Of a DNA stretch of 64,000 nucleotides, positions 32,105 to 42,351 are shown piece by piece. The stretch covers positions 121,147-185,146 of the forward strand of contig JAGVSM010001172.1 of NCBI GenBank assembly GCA_022494885.1. Reading direction: 5' to 3'. The DNA is from Micrasema longulum (Eukaryota; Arthropoda; Insecta; Trichoptera; Brachycentridae). Below the pieces are notes generated by a model. The model saw only the letters and a list, made by a program, of their open reading frames with translations, searched no databases and was not told where the DNA came from. The first letter of the stretch is position 1; every line of letters begins with the position of its first letter. Position numbers and translations under genes: made by a program.

Positions 32105-32285
32105 GAATTTAGAAGGGCTAGGAATTTTAAGGCTTAGGACCTGTCATTAGCTGATTTAAGTGGACTTTTCACACACTGTGTAACATTTTATTCTGCCTAA
32201 GTTTAAACATACATATTTCCTCAACTCTTACATCTTTTAGCTTGATGCGAGTAAGATTCATCTCGTCAAATAATTTCATTTACGA
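32105..32285 (+). repeat. Repeat FA, fragment
   Basis: AAGGCTTAGGACCTGTCATT, AGCTGATTTAAGTGG, CACACACTGTGTAACATTTT, TTCCTCAACTCTTACATCTT, GCGAGTAAGATTCATCTCGT. Confidence 0.7.
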
Positions 32286-32489
32286 TGCAGCTGCTGAGAT
32301 TATTTTTGTACTAGTTATTTTTATCGTTTTTAATAAATCAATAATATTTTGAGAACGTAAAATTTTTTTTGACCAAACTGGCTAAAAATCCATATCTGTT
32401 GATTTAAGTTTGTGTCAAATTTTAGAAGATATACTAAAAAAAATATTGATTAAACTTACTGGAAAAAGAAGTAAAACATTTGGAAATGT

Positions 32490-32635
32490 GTCTTCGGGCG
32501 TTGCCTAGTGTAGATGAATCTCACACCCACCAATAAAGCTTTTTGCTCTTTTACATCACGAACGTCAACAGATGAAAGAGTTGAAGAAATGTGGATGTTT
32601 AAATAGAGGCAAATGGTGATTGTTACACTGTGAGT
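32490..32635 (-). repeat. Repeat FA, inverted fragment
   Basis: TCGGGCGTTGCCTAGTGTAG, ATGAATCTCACACCCACCAA, GTCAACAGATGAAAGAGTTG, GAAATGTGGATGTTTAAATA. Confidence 0.7.
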
Positions 32636-33029
32636 TCAGACAATTTTTTTTATTTTTTTTTATTTATTATTTACATACAATATTACATTTTAGTTATTTT
32701 AAAACATTTTTTTTTTTTTTACAGGACTCACCAAGCCAATGAATATGGCTTGTTGGTAAAGATCCTTTACAACTAATCAAATGATAGTCCTACATGGTTT
32801 TATAATAATAATTACTACTAACTTAAATATAGGGAGCGAAAAAAAGTACATGTAATTTATGCTTTCAAAAAAGTATTTGGAAGATGTAAAAAAAATCAAA
32901 AAATAAGTGAATAATAACGCGATTTTAAGAGAAAAAATAAATAAATACAGAACCGGAGTACCAACATTTTAAACAGAAGTGTGTACATATTTAATAGGCC
33001 CAAAGCATTTTATTAAAAACATTATTTAT

Positions 33030-33215
33030 TAACATATCCATATCTATATCTATGTATATATCTTTATATCATCCTCATCCATATCCATACATATATATAC
33101 CCGTACATGCACACATACATATCCATACATACATATATACACATATATACACATACATACATACATATGAACATACATATACACACATAAACATCCATGA
33201 GAATATTACTTAGTT
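33030..33215. repeat. CATA/TATA microsatellite
   Basis: Irregular (CATA)n and (TATATC)n repeats. It resembles the complement of the tracts in LINE-F tails, so it may be a decayed reversed tail. Confidence 0.65.
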
Positions 33216-33399
33216 ATAAATTCTATTGTATATATATCTTTATTTACAAATATTCATTTTTTTTAAATATATAAACTCCTGATCGAATAGCCAGTCAATT
33301 ATTTTGCCCTTGTTACTTTTGGTCGTGCCATTTCTCAGATTGTTTGGTAACAAATTGAACATAACTGGAACCACATATTTTAAAGTTCTTGTCCCATAT

Positions 33400-33548
33400 T
33401 TGTGACTGGTCACAAGCTTTATGAATGCTTAGACTTCTATATTCCCTTCTCATAATGTTTTCGCTCTCAGTTGTTATGATCAAGATCTTATTTACTCCCA
33501 GAAAGTGAAACCCAGCATGTCTGCAAACGATTGGATATACTCAAAAAA
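33400..33548 (-). repeat. Repeat FA, inverted fragment
   Basis: GAATGCTTAGACTTCTATAT, TCCCTTCTCATAATGTTTTC, ACTCCCAGAAAGTG, TCTGCAAACGATTGGATATA. Confidence 0.65.
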
Positions 33549-33831
33549 ATTTTGTCTAATCGTACCGCTTATTTATTTATGATTTTTTTTTTTTTTTAAG
33601 TTTATATTTAAAATCTTAACGTATGAATTAATTAAGGCAATCAATTATTAATACAAACGTCTTTTTAAAAAAAAATTGCTATTTATTTCTTATCATCAAA
33701 TCAAATGCAATTTTCCACTCCTACTTTCCTTCATTAACCCTCCACCACTCCTCATCACTTTTTTCCACCGACGTTTTCCTTATTTAGCCGATATTTTATT
33801 TTGATTTCCACGAATAATTTCAGTTCAAATA

Positions 33832-33852
33832 GGGTTGTTGTCCCGTGGCTAA
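33832..33852 (+). repeat. SINE2, left part of a split copy
   Basis: GGGTTGTTGTCCCGTGGCTA matches the start of SINE2. The rest resumes at 34437 after inserted LINE-C and fold-back sequences. Confidence 0.6.
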
Positions 33853-34186
33853 TTTATTAATTTGATGGACTTATGCAGTCCATTCTAACGATGCTAAATA
33901 CAATTTCTCCTTATAAATACAGGCACTAATAAAATAAAAATACAACTAAATAAAATAAAAGCTAGAACAAAAGAAATTAAAATTACTACCTCAAGACAAG
34001 ATCCGGTCTATCGTAGTGAATTTTTAAAACCAAAAAGACTTACACCAAAAAAGTCCAGATCTTGTCTCGAGTTTACAATACGACACAATCGGGACATTGG
34101 TGCATTCAAGCCATAGTTTGTGCTGTGTTGATCGAGGAAAAGCACATTTTTTTTCCCCAACATTATTATTATTTTTATTATCAATG
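33853..34186 (-). pseudogene. LINE-C 3' end (RT C-terminus and tail)
   Basis: The minus strand matches 9480-9781. The frame has NVLFLDQHSTNYGLNAPMSR, LCRIVNSRQDLDFFGVSLFG and FKNSLR then stop. The 3'UTR contains the complement of GACTTATGCAGTCCATTCTA. The tail is short here (AATTTATTAATTTG on the plus strand). It is 5'-truncated and inserted between the two parts of a SINE2. Confidence 0.75.
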
Positions 34187-34189
34187 TAA

Positions 34190-34432
34190 AGCTAGGGTTC
34201 CCTAGGACAGCGGTGCCCGTATCTTAACGGCCGTAGTGAACGGTGATGCGGTGGACAGCCGTCGTCACGCTGACTAGAGAGTGGTTTCCTAGGAAAACGG
34301 TGTTAATAAATGTTATCAAAACAGTTTTCTAAGGAAACCACTCTCTAGTCACCGTTACAACGGCTGTCCACCGCATCACCGTTCACTACGGCCGTTAAGA
34401 TACGGGCACCGCTGTCCTAGGAAACCCTAGCT
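34190..34432. mobile_element. 243-bp fold-back element, almost entirely palindromic
   Basis: The left half (AGCTAGGGTTCCCTAGGACA, GGTGCCCGTATCTTAACGG, CCGTAGTGAACGGTGATGCG, ACTAGAGAGTGGTTTCCTAG) returns inverted in the right half up to CCTAGGAAACCCTAGCT, around a short AT-rich loop (TAATAAATGTTATC). It is markedly richer in G+C than its surroundings. Flanks are TAA on the left and TTA on the right. A deletion derivative is at 17834-17943. Confidence 0.85.
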
Positions 34433-34436
34433 TTAC

Positions 34437-34590
34437 AGACTCACGGATAAGAGTTCCGTGGTTTGGACCCCACTCTACCCAACTTGATTCCCATTTTATA
34501 ATGGTAAGTTATATACAACTAGTTGAAAATTGTCCCAAAAATCGAAATATTTATGCTAAAAATAAAATCGCAAATCCTTTTTTAAAATAA
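34437..34590 (+). repeat. SINE2, right part of a split copy
   Basis: AGACTCACGGATAAGAGTTC, CGTGGTTTGGACCCCACTCT, AACTTGATTCCCATTTTATA, TGGTAAGTTAT. It is the continuation of 33832-33852. Confidence 0.65.
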
Positions 34591-34984
34591 AAATTATGAG
34601 TAATTTTTTTATATAGTTAAGACCGTCGCCGTCGCTTAATTTTATTACAATTATGTGAATACTTGTTGGATGTCAGTTCTTAATAGTATCTATGTAAAAA
34701 CATTTATTTTTATTTTTATAGGAGTTGCATTATTTTTCATCTTGCTTATAATATACAAGGTTTATATTTCAAAAAGAAGATTTTTCTGCTAATATATTAC
34801 TTCATTTTAGTTCAATTATTGGAATCAGGCATGATGTTCTAATGTGGGCCAATCAGGAACTTTTCAGCATTTGCTCATGTGGAGAGGAAACCACTCAAAA
34901 CTCTTCAAGAGAAGCCGGCCTGTTGACAGTTGTATAAACATTTAACCTGTACATATCTTTGTATTTTATTTACAAAAACAAACA

Positions 34985-35720
34985 AACAAACCGTTACGCT
35001 ATTTGTCCATAAGAATAGGCGGATAGGATAGAACGCAACACCACTCTATCTTTGCATACAGATCTCGCTTTCCCTACATTAATACATATTTTCATACGCG
35101 CGCGCCGATTATTCCTACTTTTGACATGTCCATCTTCAAGTATTTGTTGGATTTGTCATGTCTTTTTTGGTATTCATTTATTTCTGCATCCATCAATATT
35201 TGCATTGTAAATATTCTTAGCCGCTCTTTCGCTGTTCATTCGCTCTGCATGTCCAAACCAGCGCAGAGCTCCTTTCTTGATTTTGTCGATAATTCTTATC
35301 TCAGCTTTACATAATGTACGGATGTCTACATCTGTACATCTATCGTACATAGTTTTACCAAACATTTACCTGAGAGATTGACTTTTACCCTCATTTTTCC
35401 AAGTCTATATTTCGCTCCCATACATGAGCGTCAGGACCAGGACTCATTGTTAACTGCTTATTTTTCCCCTTGCGACAAACATTAATTTGCCTAGGTTGAT
35501 TTAAGTGCACCGTTCACCCTGTTCCCAGAACTCACCCTTTTTTCAATATCTTTCTCAGTCATTCCACCCCATGGTTAACAAACTTCCCAGGTACAAAATT
35601 CTTCTACCTGTTTTAGTATAAGACCATTTAAAATGATTTCACATTTAGTCATACTTTAATTTCTTTCAAAAACCATCACATTCAATTTATTGACATTCAT
35701 CAGCAAATCGATTCTTCATA
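34985..35720 (-). pseudogene. RTE-type LINE fragment, decayed
   Basis: On the minus strand, in several frames: QVEEF, VLTLMYGSEI, MFGKTMYDRCTDVDIRTLCK, KIKKGALRWFGHAERMNSER, GHVKSRNNRRACM, RSILSAYSYGQIA. It is the same family as the 28583 copy but with more frame breaks. The frame 35174-35365 is the longest remaining piece. The 3' end near 34985 carries a repeated GTTTGTTTGTTTG (minus). Confidence 0.85.
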
Positions 35721-36799
35721 AACAAAATAAAACATTAGACAAAATACAAAACAATACACCTGGGGGGTAGGTAGATTACCTCGATTATTTACCTTATTTT
35801 TTATTGTACCATTCTATGGTGGAAAATGACTATTAAGTGTCAATTTTTATTTTGTTCGCAAGCCGCTGTGAATAAAGAGCCAGGAGATACGTTATATCGC
35901 GTTTCTTTTCATACAAGCTAGATTCTAAAAAATGTAAGAGGCCTACCTCTTAACCCACTTGTGCGATATATTTTATCCTGTAATGATGAAAAATTGTGTT
36001 GAAAATGATTTTTGTTACAAATAAAATAAAATATGTAAAAATGTGTGTTTAAAAATAATTTATATTTTTATAGCTAAAATTTATTCATAACATTATTAAA
36101 CACTACCACAAACTTATTTTGTTTCGATCCACTCTGTAGTTTTAAAAAAATCTCTACCCTGAAAATCACGTCCGTCGTTTCTAAAAAAAATAAAGTGATG
36201 TGAAGTTTTTCGAGAAAAAACGAAACTAGAATAAATAGAACACTAGTTGCCGTTTATTACACAAAATATTTTAAAATACAATTCCTGTAATTTTTTAAGA
36301 AAACTTTCGAGAATTTAAAAATAAAAAAATATGGACTCCAAAATTACCAAATTTACAATTTTTTTTTAAAAGCTACCATACTTAAAAATTAAAACATGAG
36401 TATAAAAAAATTACCATTTTAATATTATTTTTTTTTCACAAAAATAAACATTTTCAACTAAAAATACAATCTTGACCGTAGCGTGACAATGAGAGAATAA
36501 ATGCAACTAAGTCTTCATAAATAAATATATTAACTTTAGGACTCAATCATTATAAAATGCATGAAATAGTCAGCCCAATTAAGCATGAGTTTGTCAAGAT
36601 GATTATCTTGGAATGTTTTTATGACTTCATTGTTTAAAATTCTGAAGTTAATTTAAAGCGTCTTGCTTGTATGAAGCGAGACTGTGCGTCGTCTTTCTAT
36701 ACTGCGTTTCCTTTCAATTTTTCCTTGTAATTTTCTACAGATTATTTTGTACTTCTCTCCCCGAATAAAATTCCAATTCAAGATTATCACCGTCATTTC
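35721..36799. other. AT-rich intergenic sequence
   Basis: No element recognised. Confidence 0.5.
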
Positions 36800-36905
36800 G
36801 TTTTCTACCACCCAGTGATGCATAGGGGACTGCATTGGTAAACTAAATGCAACATATTTCAATCATTGTGACATGAAGATGAGATGATCAGTCCTGCACT
36901 ACAGG
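36800..36905 (-). repeat. SINE1 3' body, inverted
   Basis: The minus strand reads GGACTGATCATCTCATCTTC, AATGATTGAAATATG, TTACCAATGCAGTCCCCTAT, GCATCACTGGGTGG. Confidence 0.65.
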
Positions 36906-36924
36906 AACTTCTTCTGCTTTCTCA

Positions 36925-37200
36925 AGGACTAGGTCCTGTTATTACTTCGAGCTTGTTCCTGGAATGCTGACGTCCAACGGTTCCGCCATTTTTTTGGGTC
37001 TTCCCGGGGGTCTGCTGCCAACTGGTATTGCACCTGCCATTATTTTCACCACTCTTTCTGAATCTGCTCTCTCCAGAAACGTTTTCTTGATCTTCCACAT
37101 CGCACAACATCTCCAACGTCACAGATCCTTCTTATTTTGGAGTTTCTTACCATGTCTCAGACTCTTGTTCCCACAATGTTTTCATTTCACTTGTTCTCAG
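36925..37200 (-). pseudogene. LINE RT C-terminal remnant (RPPGRPKK motif)
   Basis: A minus-strand reading has LERADSERVVKIMAGAI and PVGSRPPGRPKKMAEPLDVS, the GRPKxxW-like terminus of RTE/CR1-type polyproteins. The plus-strand frame 36964-37404 over it is a shadow. Too short for clade assignment. Confidence 0.5.
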
Positions 37201-37254
37201 GAGGTTTTTTGTTCTAGTGGTGCCGTCCCTTGTTTCAATGCCGTATTTATTTTA

Positions 37255-37800
37255 TTTATCTATTTATTTTATTTTATTCCAGTAAAATGGCTTTATAGTG
37301 CAAAGCCAATTCTACCATATAAACATGAACACAATTATAAATATAAACAAAAATATAACAATAAACATAAATATAACAATAACACAAATATGAACATAAA
37401 ATAAAATTTTATATTTGCAGCACTTATGGTGGTCTTAGCATATCGCGCCATCGCTCGAACAACGGTGAATGGATCCACCCTGCAGTGGCTTGGAGAATTT
37501 TGTTCTTAGAGTTTTTCAGGCGTTCCCATAGGCTCCAGGCTCTTTGGTGAAGTAGGGCAGCGAAGGTGTTTATTCATCCAGTTGTAAACATTTCAGAGGT
37601 ACTGCAAGACCTACGCAATCAGAATAAGTGTCTGTATGAATTGTTATACGTGACCCTTAATTTAGTCAATGGTCCTTGCGTATAATTGTTCCATAGTTCC
37701 GCTGTACACATGGACGTCAAATATGAAGTAAATATGATTTTCTTCACTTCGTTACTGCATTGAAAGAAGCGTTTTGTCGTATGATAGGTCTAATGCAGGT
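37255..37800 (-). pseudogene. LINE-K 3' fragment (RT C-terminal domain and tail)
   Basis: The minus strand reads LTKLRVTYNNSYRHLFRL, CSTSEMFTTGWMNTFAALLH, QRAWSLWERLKNSKNKILQA and HSPLFERWRDMLRPP, with frame breaks. The order LRVxYNNxxRxLFxLxR, then SxSEMF, then L..R...L..RL..S.N is the post-catalytic block of CR1-like reverse transcriptases. The 3' tail (37250-37290, TTTATTTATCTATTTATTTT on the plus strand) agrees with the orientation. Confidence 0.7.
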
Positions 37801-37964
37801 TTTATAAACCCGTACTTTGTTCTCCTTCGGCATATATTTTTTTCTTCATACATCATTTATTAGGCATCCAGCTACAATAAGCGGCTTTGTTTGTTTGTTT
37901 TCTTACTTTTTTATAGAGGTTGTTGCTGTTTTTTTGGTTTCAACAGCCTTTGAAATTCAATATT

Positions 37965-38030
37965 TCACGTCCACCGTGCCAGGAATCGAATCCATGACTT
38001 CAAAAATGGTAGGCAAATCTGAGTACTTGA
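37965..38030 (-). repeat. SINE1 head, inverted fragment
   Basis: Minus strand: CAGATTTGCCTACCATTTTT, ATGGATTCGATTCCTGGCAC. Confidence 0.55.
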
Positions 38031-38459
38031 TAGTGAAATATCGAGTGAAAAACACTTGTCTACACTTCTAGTTCTATTTACACACCGAGCTATTATCTTC
38101 AACTTCTATTCTGAGTAAATTAATTACGATTATGAAGGTAAGGATTATTGAACAATACATGACGTGGATTTATTTTTGATTTATTTTTCACTGAGTTTAC
38201 AAGGTAAGAATAATGTATAATTAAGAGCTTGAGAGATTAGATGGTACCCATTTGCTGCTGTCGAGAGTGGAAAAGAGAATAATTTATCTGCTGCTCTATA
38301 TTATTAAAACGTAGACATGTTTTCTGAACAAAACATTTAGGGAAATTTTATTATAAAAGCGTTCAATCCAATGAAAAGTCTAAATTTAGGTGTTTTGAGT
38401 TATGAATGAAGTTTAATCACATTTTCATCTTTCTCAGAAGTCGACTGAATAATGTTTAT

Positions 38460-38985
38460 GAACATATTACAACAGAGATGAAGAACATTTAAGAAAAGGT
38501 AATATAGAAGTCTAGGCATCTACAGGGCTTATGACCTGTCAATGGCTGGTTTAAGTGGCCACTTTACACACTGTGTAACATTCACCATTCAGCCTTTATT
38601 TGAACATCTATATTCCTTCAATTCTTTCATCTGTTGATGTTTGTGAAGGTAAAGAGCTGAAACCTTTTTTTATGCGGGTGAGATTCATCTTATTGAATTA
38701 TTTCACCCACATACTAGGCAACGCCTGAAAATAATATTTTTTCAATTTTTATACTTCTTCATAAACCAGGTGGATTTATCAACAATATTTTGAGTTTGTC
38801 CAAATTTTTGTAGACAAGGACTTGATTCAACTCCCTGGGGAGCTGTTTATTTTAACATATTACAACAAAGATGAAGAACATTTAAGAGAAGGTAATATAG
38901 AAGTCTAGGCACCTACAGGGCTCATGACCTGTCAATAACTGGTTTGTGGCAGTGTGTAAAGTGACCACTTCAACATATGAATACC
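38460..38985 (+). repeat. Repeat FA, head-to-tail dimer
   Basis: Unit 1 runs from ACATATTACAACAGAGATGA (38462) to CTAGGCAACGCCTGAAAATA. Unit 2 starts TTGAGTTTGTCCAAATTTTT near 38794 and repeats ACATATTACAACAAAGATGA at 38855. The period is 393 bp. Unit 1 shows the clearest palindromes: ACAGG...CCTGT, AAGTGGCCACTT and TTACACACTGTGTAA. Confidence 0.85.
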
Positions 38986-39129
38986 TATGAAGACTATGAA
39001 GCACATTAAACAGAAGTGAGAGGGAGTGATAGTCTCTCCGCTGTCTAATTTTGAGCCATTTTAATTGCCTACGATAATCAGAAATGTAGTCATATTTCCT
39101 AAGACCAAAAATGTACCATATGCATTATT

Positions 39130-39385
39130 ATGAGATTCATCTAATTGAATTATTTCACCTATATACTAGGCAACGCCTGAAAATGTTATTTTTTCAATTT
39201 CTATACTTCTTCATGGACCAGGTAATTTATCAACAATATTTTGAGTTTGTCCAAATTTTTGGAGGATCTATATTACTTTTTCTTAAATGTTCTTCATCTC
39301 TGTTGTAATATGTTAATATAAACACCTCCCCAGGGAGTTGAATCCAGTTCTTCTCTCCAAAAATTTGGACAAACTCAAAATAATG
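39130..39385. repeat. Repeat FA, right end plus inverted left end (hairpin copy)
   Basis: Plus-oriented AACGCCTGAAAATGTTATTT and TTGAGTTTGTCCAAATTTTT are followed by inverted TCTTCATCTCTGTTGTAATA, CTCCCCAGGGAG and AAAAATTTGGACAAACTCAA. The two ends TTTTGAGTTTGTCC and GGACAAACTCAAAA face each other over about 130 bp. Confidence 0.8.
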
Positions 39386-39707
39386 TTTATGAATTTTAGA
39401 GCGAAATTTACCACAAACCTTAATATTCTTTGAAATCAATTGAGTGACATGTCGATAAAAACGCTTCAGTAATTATGAGGCTTCAGTGTTCCTTTTCCAT
39501 ATTTTACAGTCAAATGAGCAAGTACTACAAAAACTGTGCATAATAATGTCAAAATTAATGAATTTGTAAAAAAATTTGCTTTCCTGCAAATAGCCAATTT
39601 AGACACACCACAGTGCACTTTTGGGGGTTCGAAGTGTTACTTAGGACAAGAAACTTCTCCTTCACAGTCCTCGTCTGATCTGTCTTGGGTCCTCTATATC
39701 CCTTTTT

Positions 39708-39832
39708 TTGTATTTATTTTAATTTTAAAAAGTAAACATGAACAGAAAATATAAAAGGAAAAATAATGGAACCGAATAATCCGCAAGACTGGTTTGTCAG
39801 TAGGTTGCTTATTTTTCCTTTACAAAGTTAGA
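39708..39832 (-). repeat. Reversed LINE-like tail shared with 24685-24790
   Basis: AGTAAACATGAACAGAAAAT, GGAAAAATAATGGAACC, CCGCAAGACTGGTTTGTCAG, TAGGTTGCTTATTTTTCC. Confidence 0.55.
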
Positions 39833-40254
39833 GAAATTATATAAATTTAAAAATGACTTTAAACATTATTAAGAACTAAAAGCGTACGTATTTTTTACAG
39901 AGAATTCATTTACAAATAAATAAATAGATGGTTGTTGTCATAAAATAAAAGTCAATATAAAGCCGTGTTACATATTAGCCATTTAATTATTTTTTGCTTA
40001 AAAGTTTTATCAACATTTTATTTTAAGATCTACTTAGGAATCTTATTTAAAATTTAAGGAATTTTAGTAGTTTTATTTGAGGTTGATATTAAATTTATCG
40101 GCTTTACTGCTATTTAGTCGAAAATTTGGGAGTAATGCATTACGTATTTTTGTTTTTAGTATTCACCGTATGTCTATCACCCACTTTGAAAAAAAACGAA
40201 ATATTTTTATGGACTAACATTATACTTTCGCAATTAACATCATTCCATGTCCTA

Positions 40255-40485
40255 TGGCGCCCAAAAAGATCCTCCAAGCATATTTTTCAGCTGTCAGCTC
40301 AGTTTGCGTCCCTTGAATCTGCCAGAAACTGCCGACGAACAGTCAGCAGTGGACGTCCAGGACGTCGAATACCTGATGCCTTGTAAATTAGGCAAGCATG
40401 GTTAAATCTCTCAGGAGACATCCGCAGCACATGGCTAAGCCAACCGTATCGCCTCCGCTTGATGACAGTTGTCATTCAATATTCT
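40255..40485 (-). pseudogene. LINE RT C-terminal remnant (WLSHVLRM motif)
   Basis: The minus strand reads IKRRRYGWLSHVLRMSPERF, NHACLIYKASGIRRPGRPLL and RRQFLADSRDAN, the WxGHVLRM and GRP block typical of insect LINE polyprotein C-termini. It lies directly next to repeat FB. A related remnant is at 59400-59650. Confidence 0.65.
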
Positions 40486-40486
40486 G

Positions 40487-41015
40487 AAGTTCAAACATTT
40501 GAAAGAAAAAAAAACAAAGAGTCACACATTTAAATAATTTAAATTCCCTTTTTTTTATTACACAAAGTAAGCCTGACAATAAAATAAATTAACGTGCTCT
40601 CCTCCCGCTTACTGCCAATAACCGACTGAATGAACGATTTTTTAAATTTTGTTTTTGTATCTTTCACACAAACACTTGTCAAAGAACAGAGTCTCTGTCT
40701 TTCTTGTTGTAAGCTCGATTCTTGCGCTCTTTCTTATACAGTAAAACTTATTAATTGTGATATTAGCATCACTTTTATTCGAGAGAGGATACATATTATT
40801 TGTTTTTAAATCCAACATAAAAACAAAATATTACTTTCAATGTGGAAATGTCCATTTGAAAATTTAAAAAAAATCAACTAAATCATCTAATTAAACAAGA
40901 GATATATCAGGGAGTAGGGTTAGAGATACGATTTTTTTCTTTCTCATATGTATCTAAGAAGCCTAATAACAAATAAATATATAAAATATCAAGTGTTGTA
41001 TCCTATATCGATTCG
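40487..41015 (+). repeat. Repeat FB, copy 3
   Basis: CAATATTCTGAAGTTCAAAC, CTTACTGCCAATAACCGACT, AAGAACAGAGTCTCTGTCTT, AGTGTTGTATCCTATATCGA. Parts that are missing at 19728 are present here. Confidence 0.65.
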
Positions 41016-41559
41016 TGTTATACCACAGCCACAAAAGAGTTGACTTCACTACGAAGAAGATAAAAATATTTTTCTTCTTTCAATTTTGGTCTGTAGAATT
41101 TTGCTCTCACATTGAAAAACAACAAAAATTGGAAAACCAATTTAATTTAATCAAGCAATGAAAACAAGGATACAAAGCAATTTATTACGAAGAACGTTTA
41201 CCTTCACGTAATTGGGATTAATCTAGCCCCCTGTGTCTTGCCTATTTGTGAGGGTTGGATTGCAGGGAAATACGGGAGTGGGTTAGACCTTAAACACCAA
41301 CTGTCCTGTATTGGTGAAAAACTTAGCATTAGCACGATGAAACATCAAAATCAATTTCTTGTCAAATTAGCAACCGATAAATATAATTATTCTGAAAGAT
41401 GCTTTATTAGCTCCTGACGTCTGGTGAATGTAAATGCTCTTTTTGATTTCATTAATTTAACAATATTTTGAGATTATAAAAATTTACCCTTTAGGGATTG
41501 ATTCATTAAAATTTACATTTTAAAACAGATACAAATAATATTTTGGAGAAGATAACATA

Positions 41560-41690
41560 TACTTCAAATCATTTACAAGGCCTATGGCCTGTATTTGGGT
41601 GGTTTAAGGTCATACGTCCTGTAAATGCATTGTCATCCATATTCTCTTCTCTAAAATATTATCCATATCCGTATATGTTAAATCATTAAT
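41560..41690. repeat. Repeat FA, diverged hairpin fragment
   Basis: ACAAGGCCTATGGCCTGTA, TGGTTTAAGGTCATACGTCC, TGTAAATGCATTG, CCATATTCTCTTCTCTAAAA. Confidence 0.55.
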
Positions 41691-41885
41691 TTTATTTTTA
41701 TTGTGTCTCCGTGAAATAAAACCAAAACCCAAGATAAGTATGATTCACTCGATGGCTATTTTCTGGTAAAACTTTTTAAAAAGAAAATGGAGTGGAGGTA
41801 ATTTGATACATTTTACGTGTATGTGAGTATTTGTGTGTATGAATAAATATATATGTACGTAAATACGTGTATATATTTGTATATG

Positions 41886-42351
41886 TGTTGAGGTTTTAAC
41901 TAACATATGGATGACGCAGATATGCGCCATATAATTTTACGTGAAATATAGAGAAACGACTGCAAGAAATAACTCAGCGTTTTCTAATGAACACAATACA
42001 TCATATTCTGCAAGACCGATAGTATTGTATACTGGACGTTAACTCAATAACGAAATTGTATGATATATCTAGAGTAACGTCCTGGAGTACATTTACTTAA
42101 TTTCCGCCATGGAGATATGAAGAACAAAAGAACTCGACCTATAAAAGTACCATAGGACTTGGTAACGCCAGTCCGATAATTCAAACGTGTAGTCCAGTTT
42201 AGTCATTCGGTCAGTTTCAGCATGTAGTCGTCAGTCAGTACAAATCAGTGCCATCACCCTCGCGCTCAAAAATAAAGTGCTGCATCTTATTTGTCTCGTA
42301 ATAAATACGCAACAAACATCAACATCGTTTCTTCTCTCCCCCACCACAACA
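41886..42351 (+). mobile_element. Candidate solo LTR (466 bp)
   Basis: Starts TGTTGAGGTTTTAACTAACA and ends CACCACAACA, giving TGTTG/CAACA termini. Inside are TATAAAAG at 42140-42147, arthropod initiator-like TCAGT repeats (42205-42245), and AATAAA signals at 42271 and 42299. This order fits a promoter-R-polyA LTR of the BEL/Pao or Gypsy type. No 4-6 bp target duplication was found at these borders and no internal retroelement genes follow, so an ordinary promoter-like sequence remains possible. Confidence 0.45.

Noticed and set aside
36964..37404. 146-codon plus-strand frame
   Set aside because: It is the shadow of LINE fragments on the minus strand (GRPKK and WERLKNSKN motifs) and ends in a simple AT-rich tail.
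37817..38071. 84-codon plus-strand frame
   Set aside because: It runs across an inverted SINE1 head and has no motif of its own.
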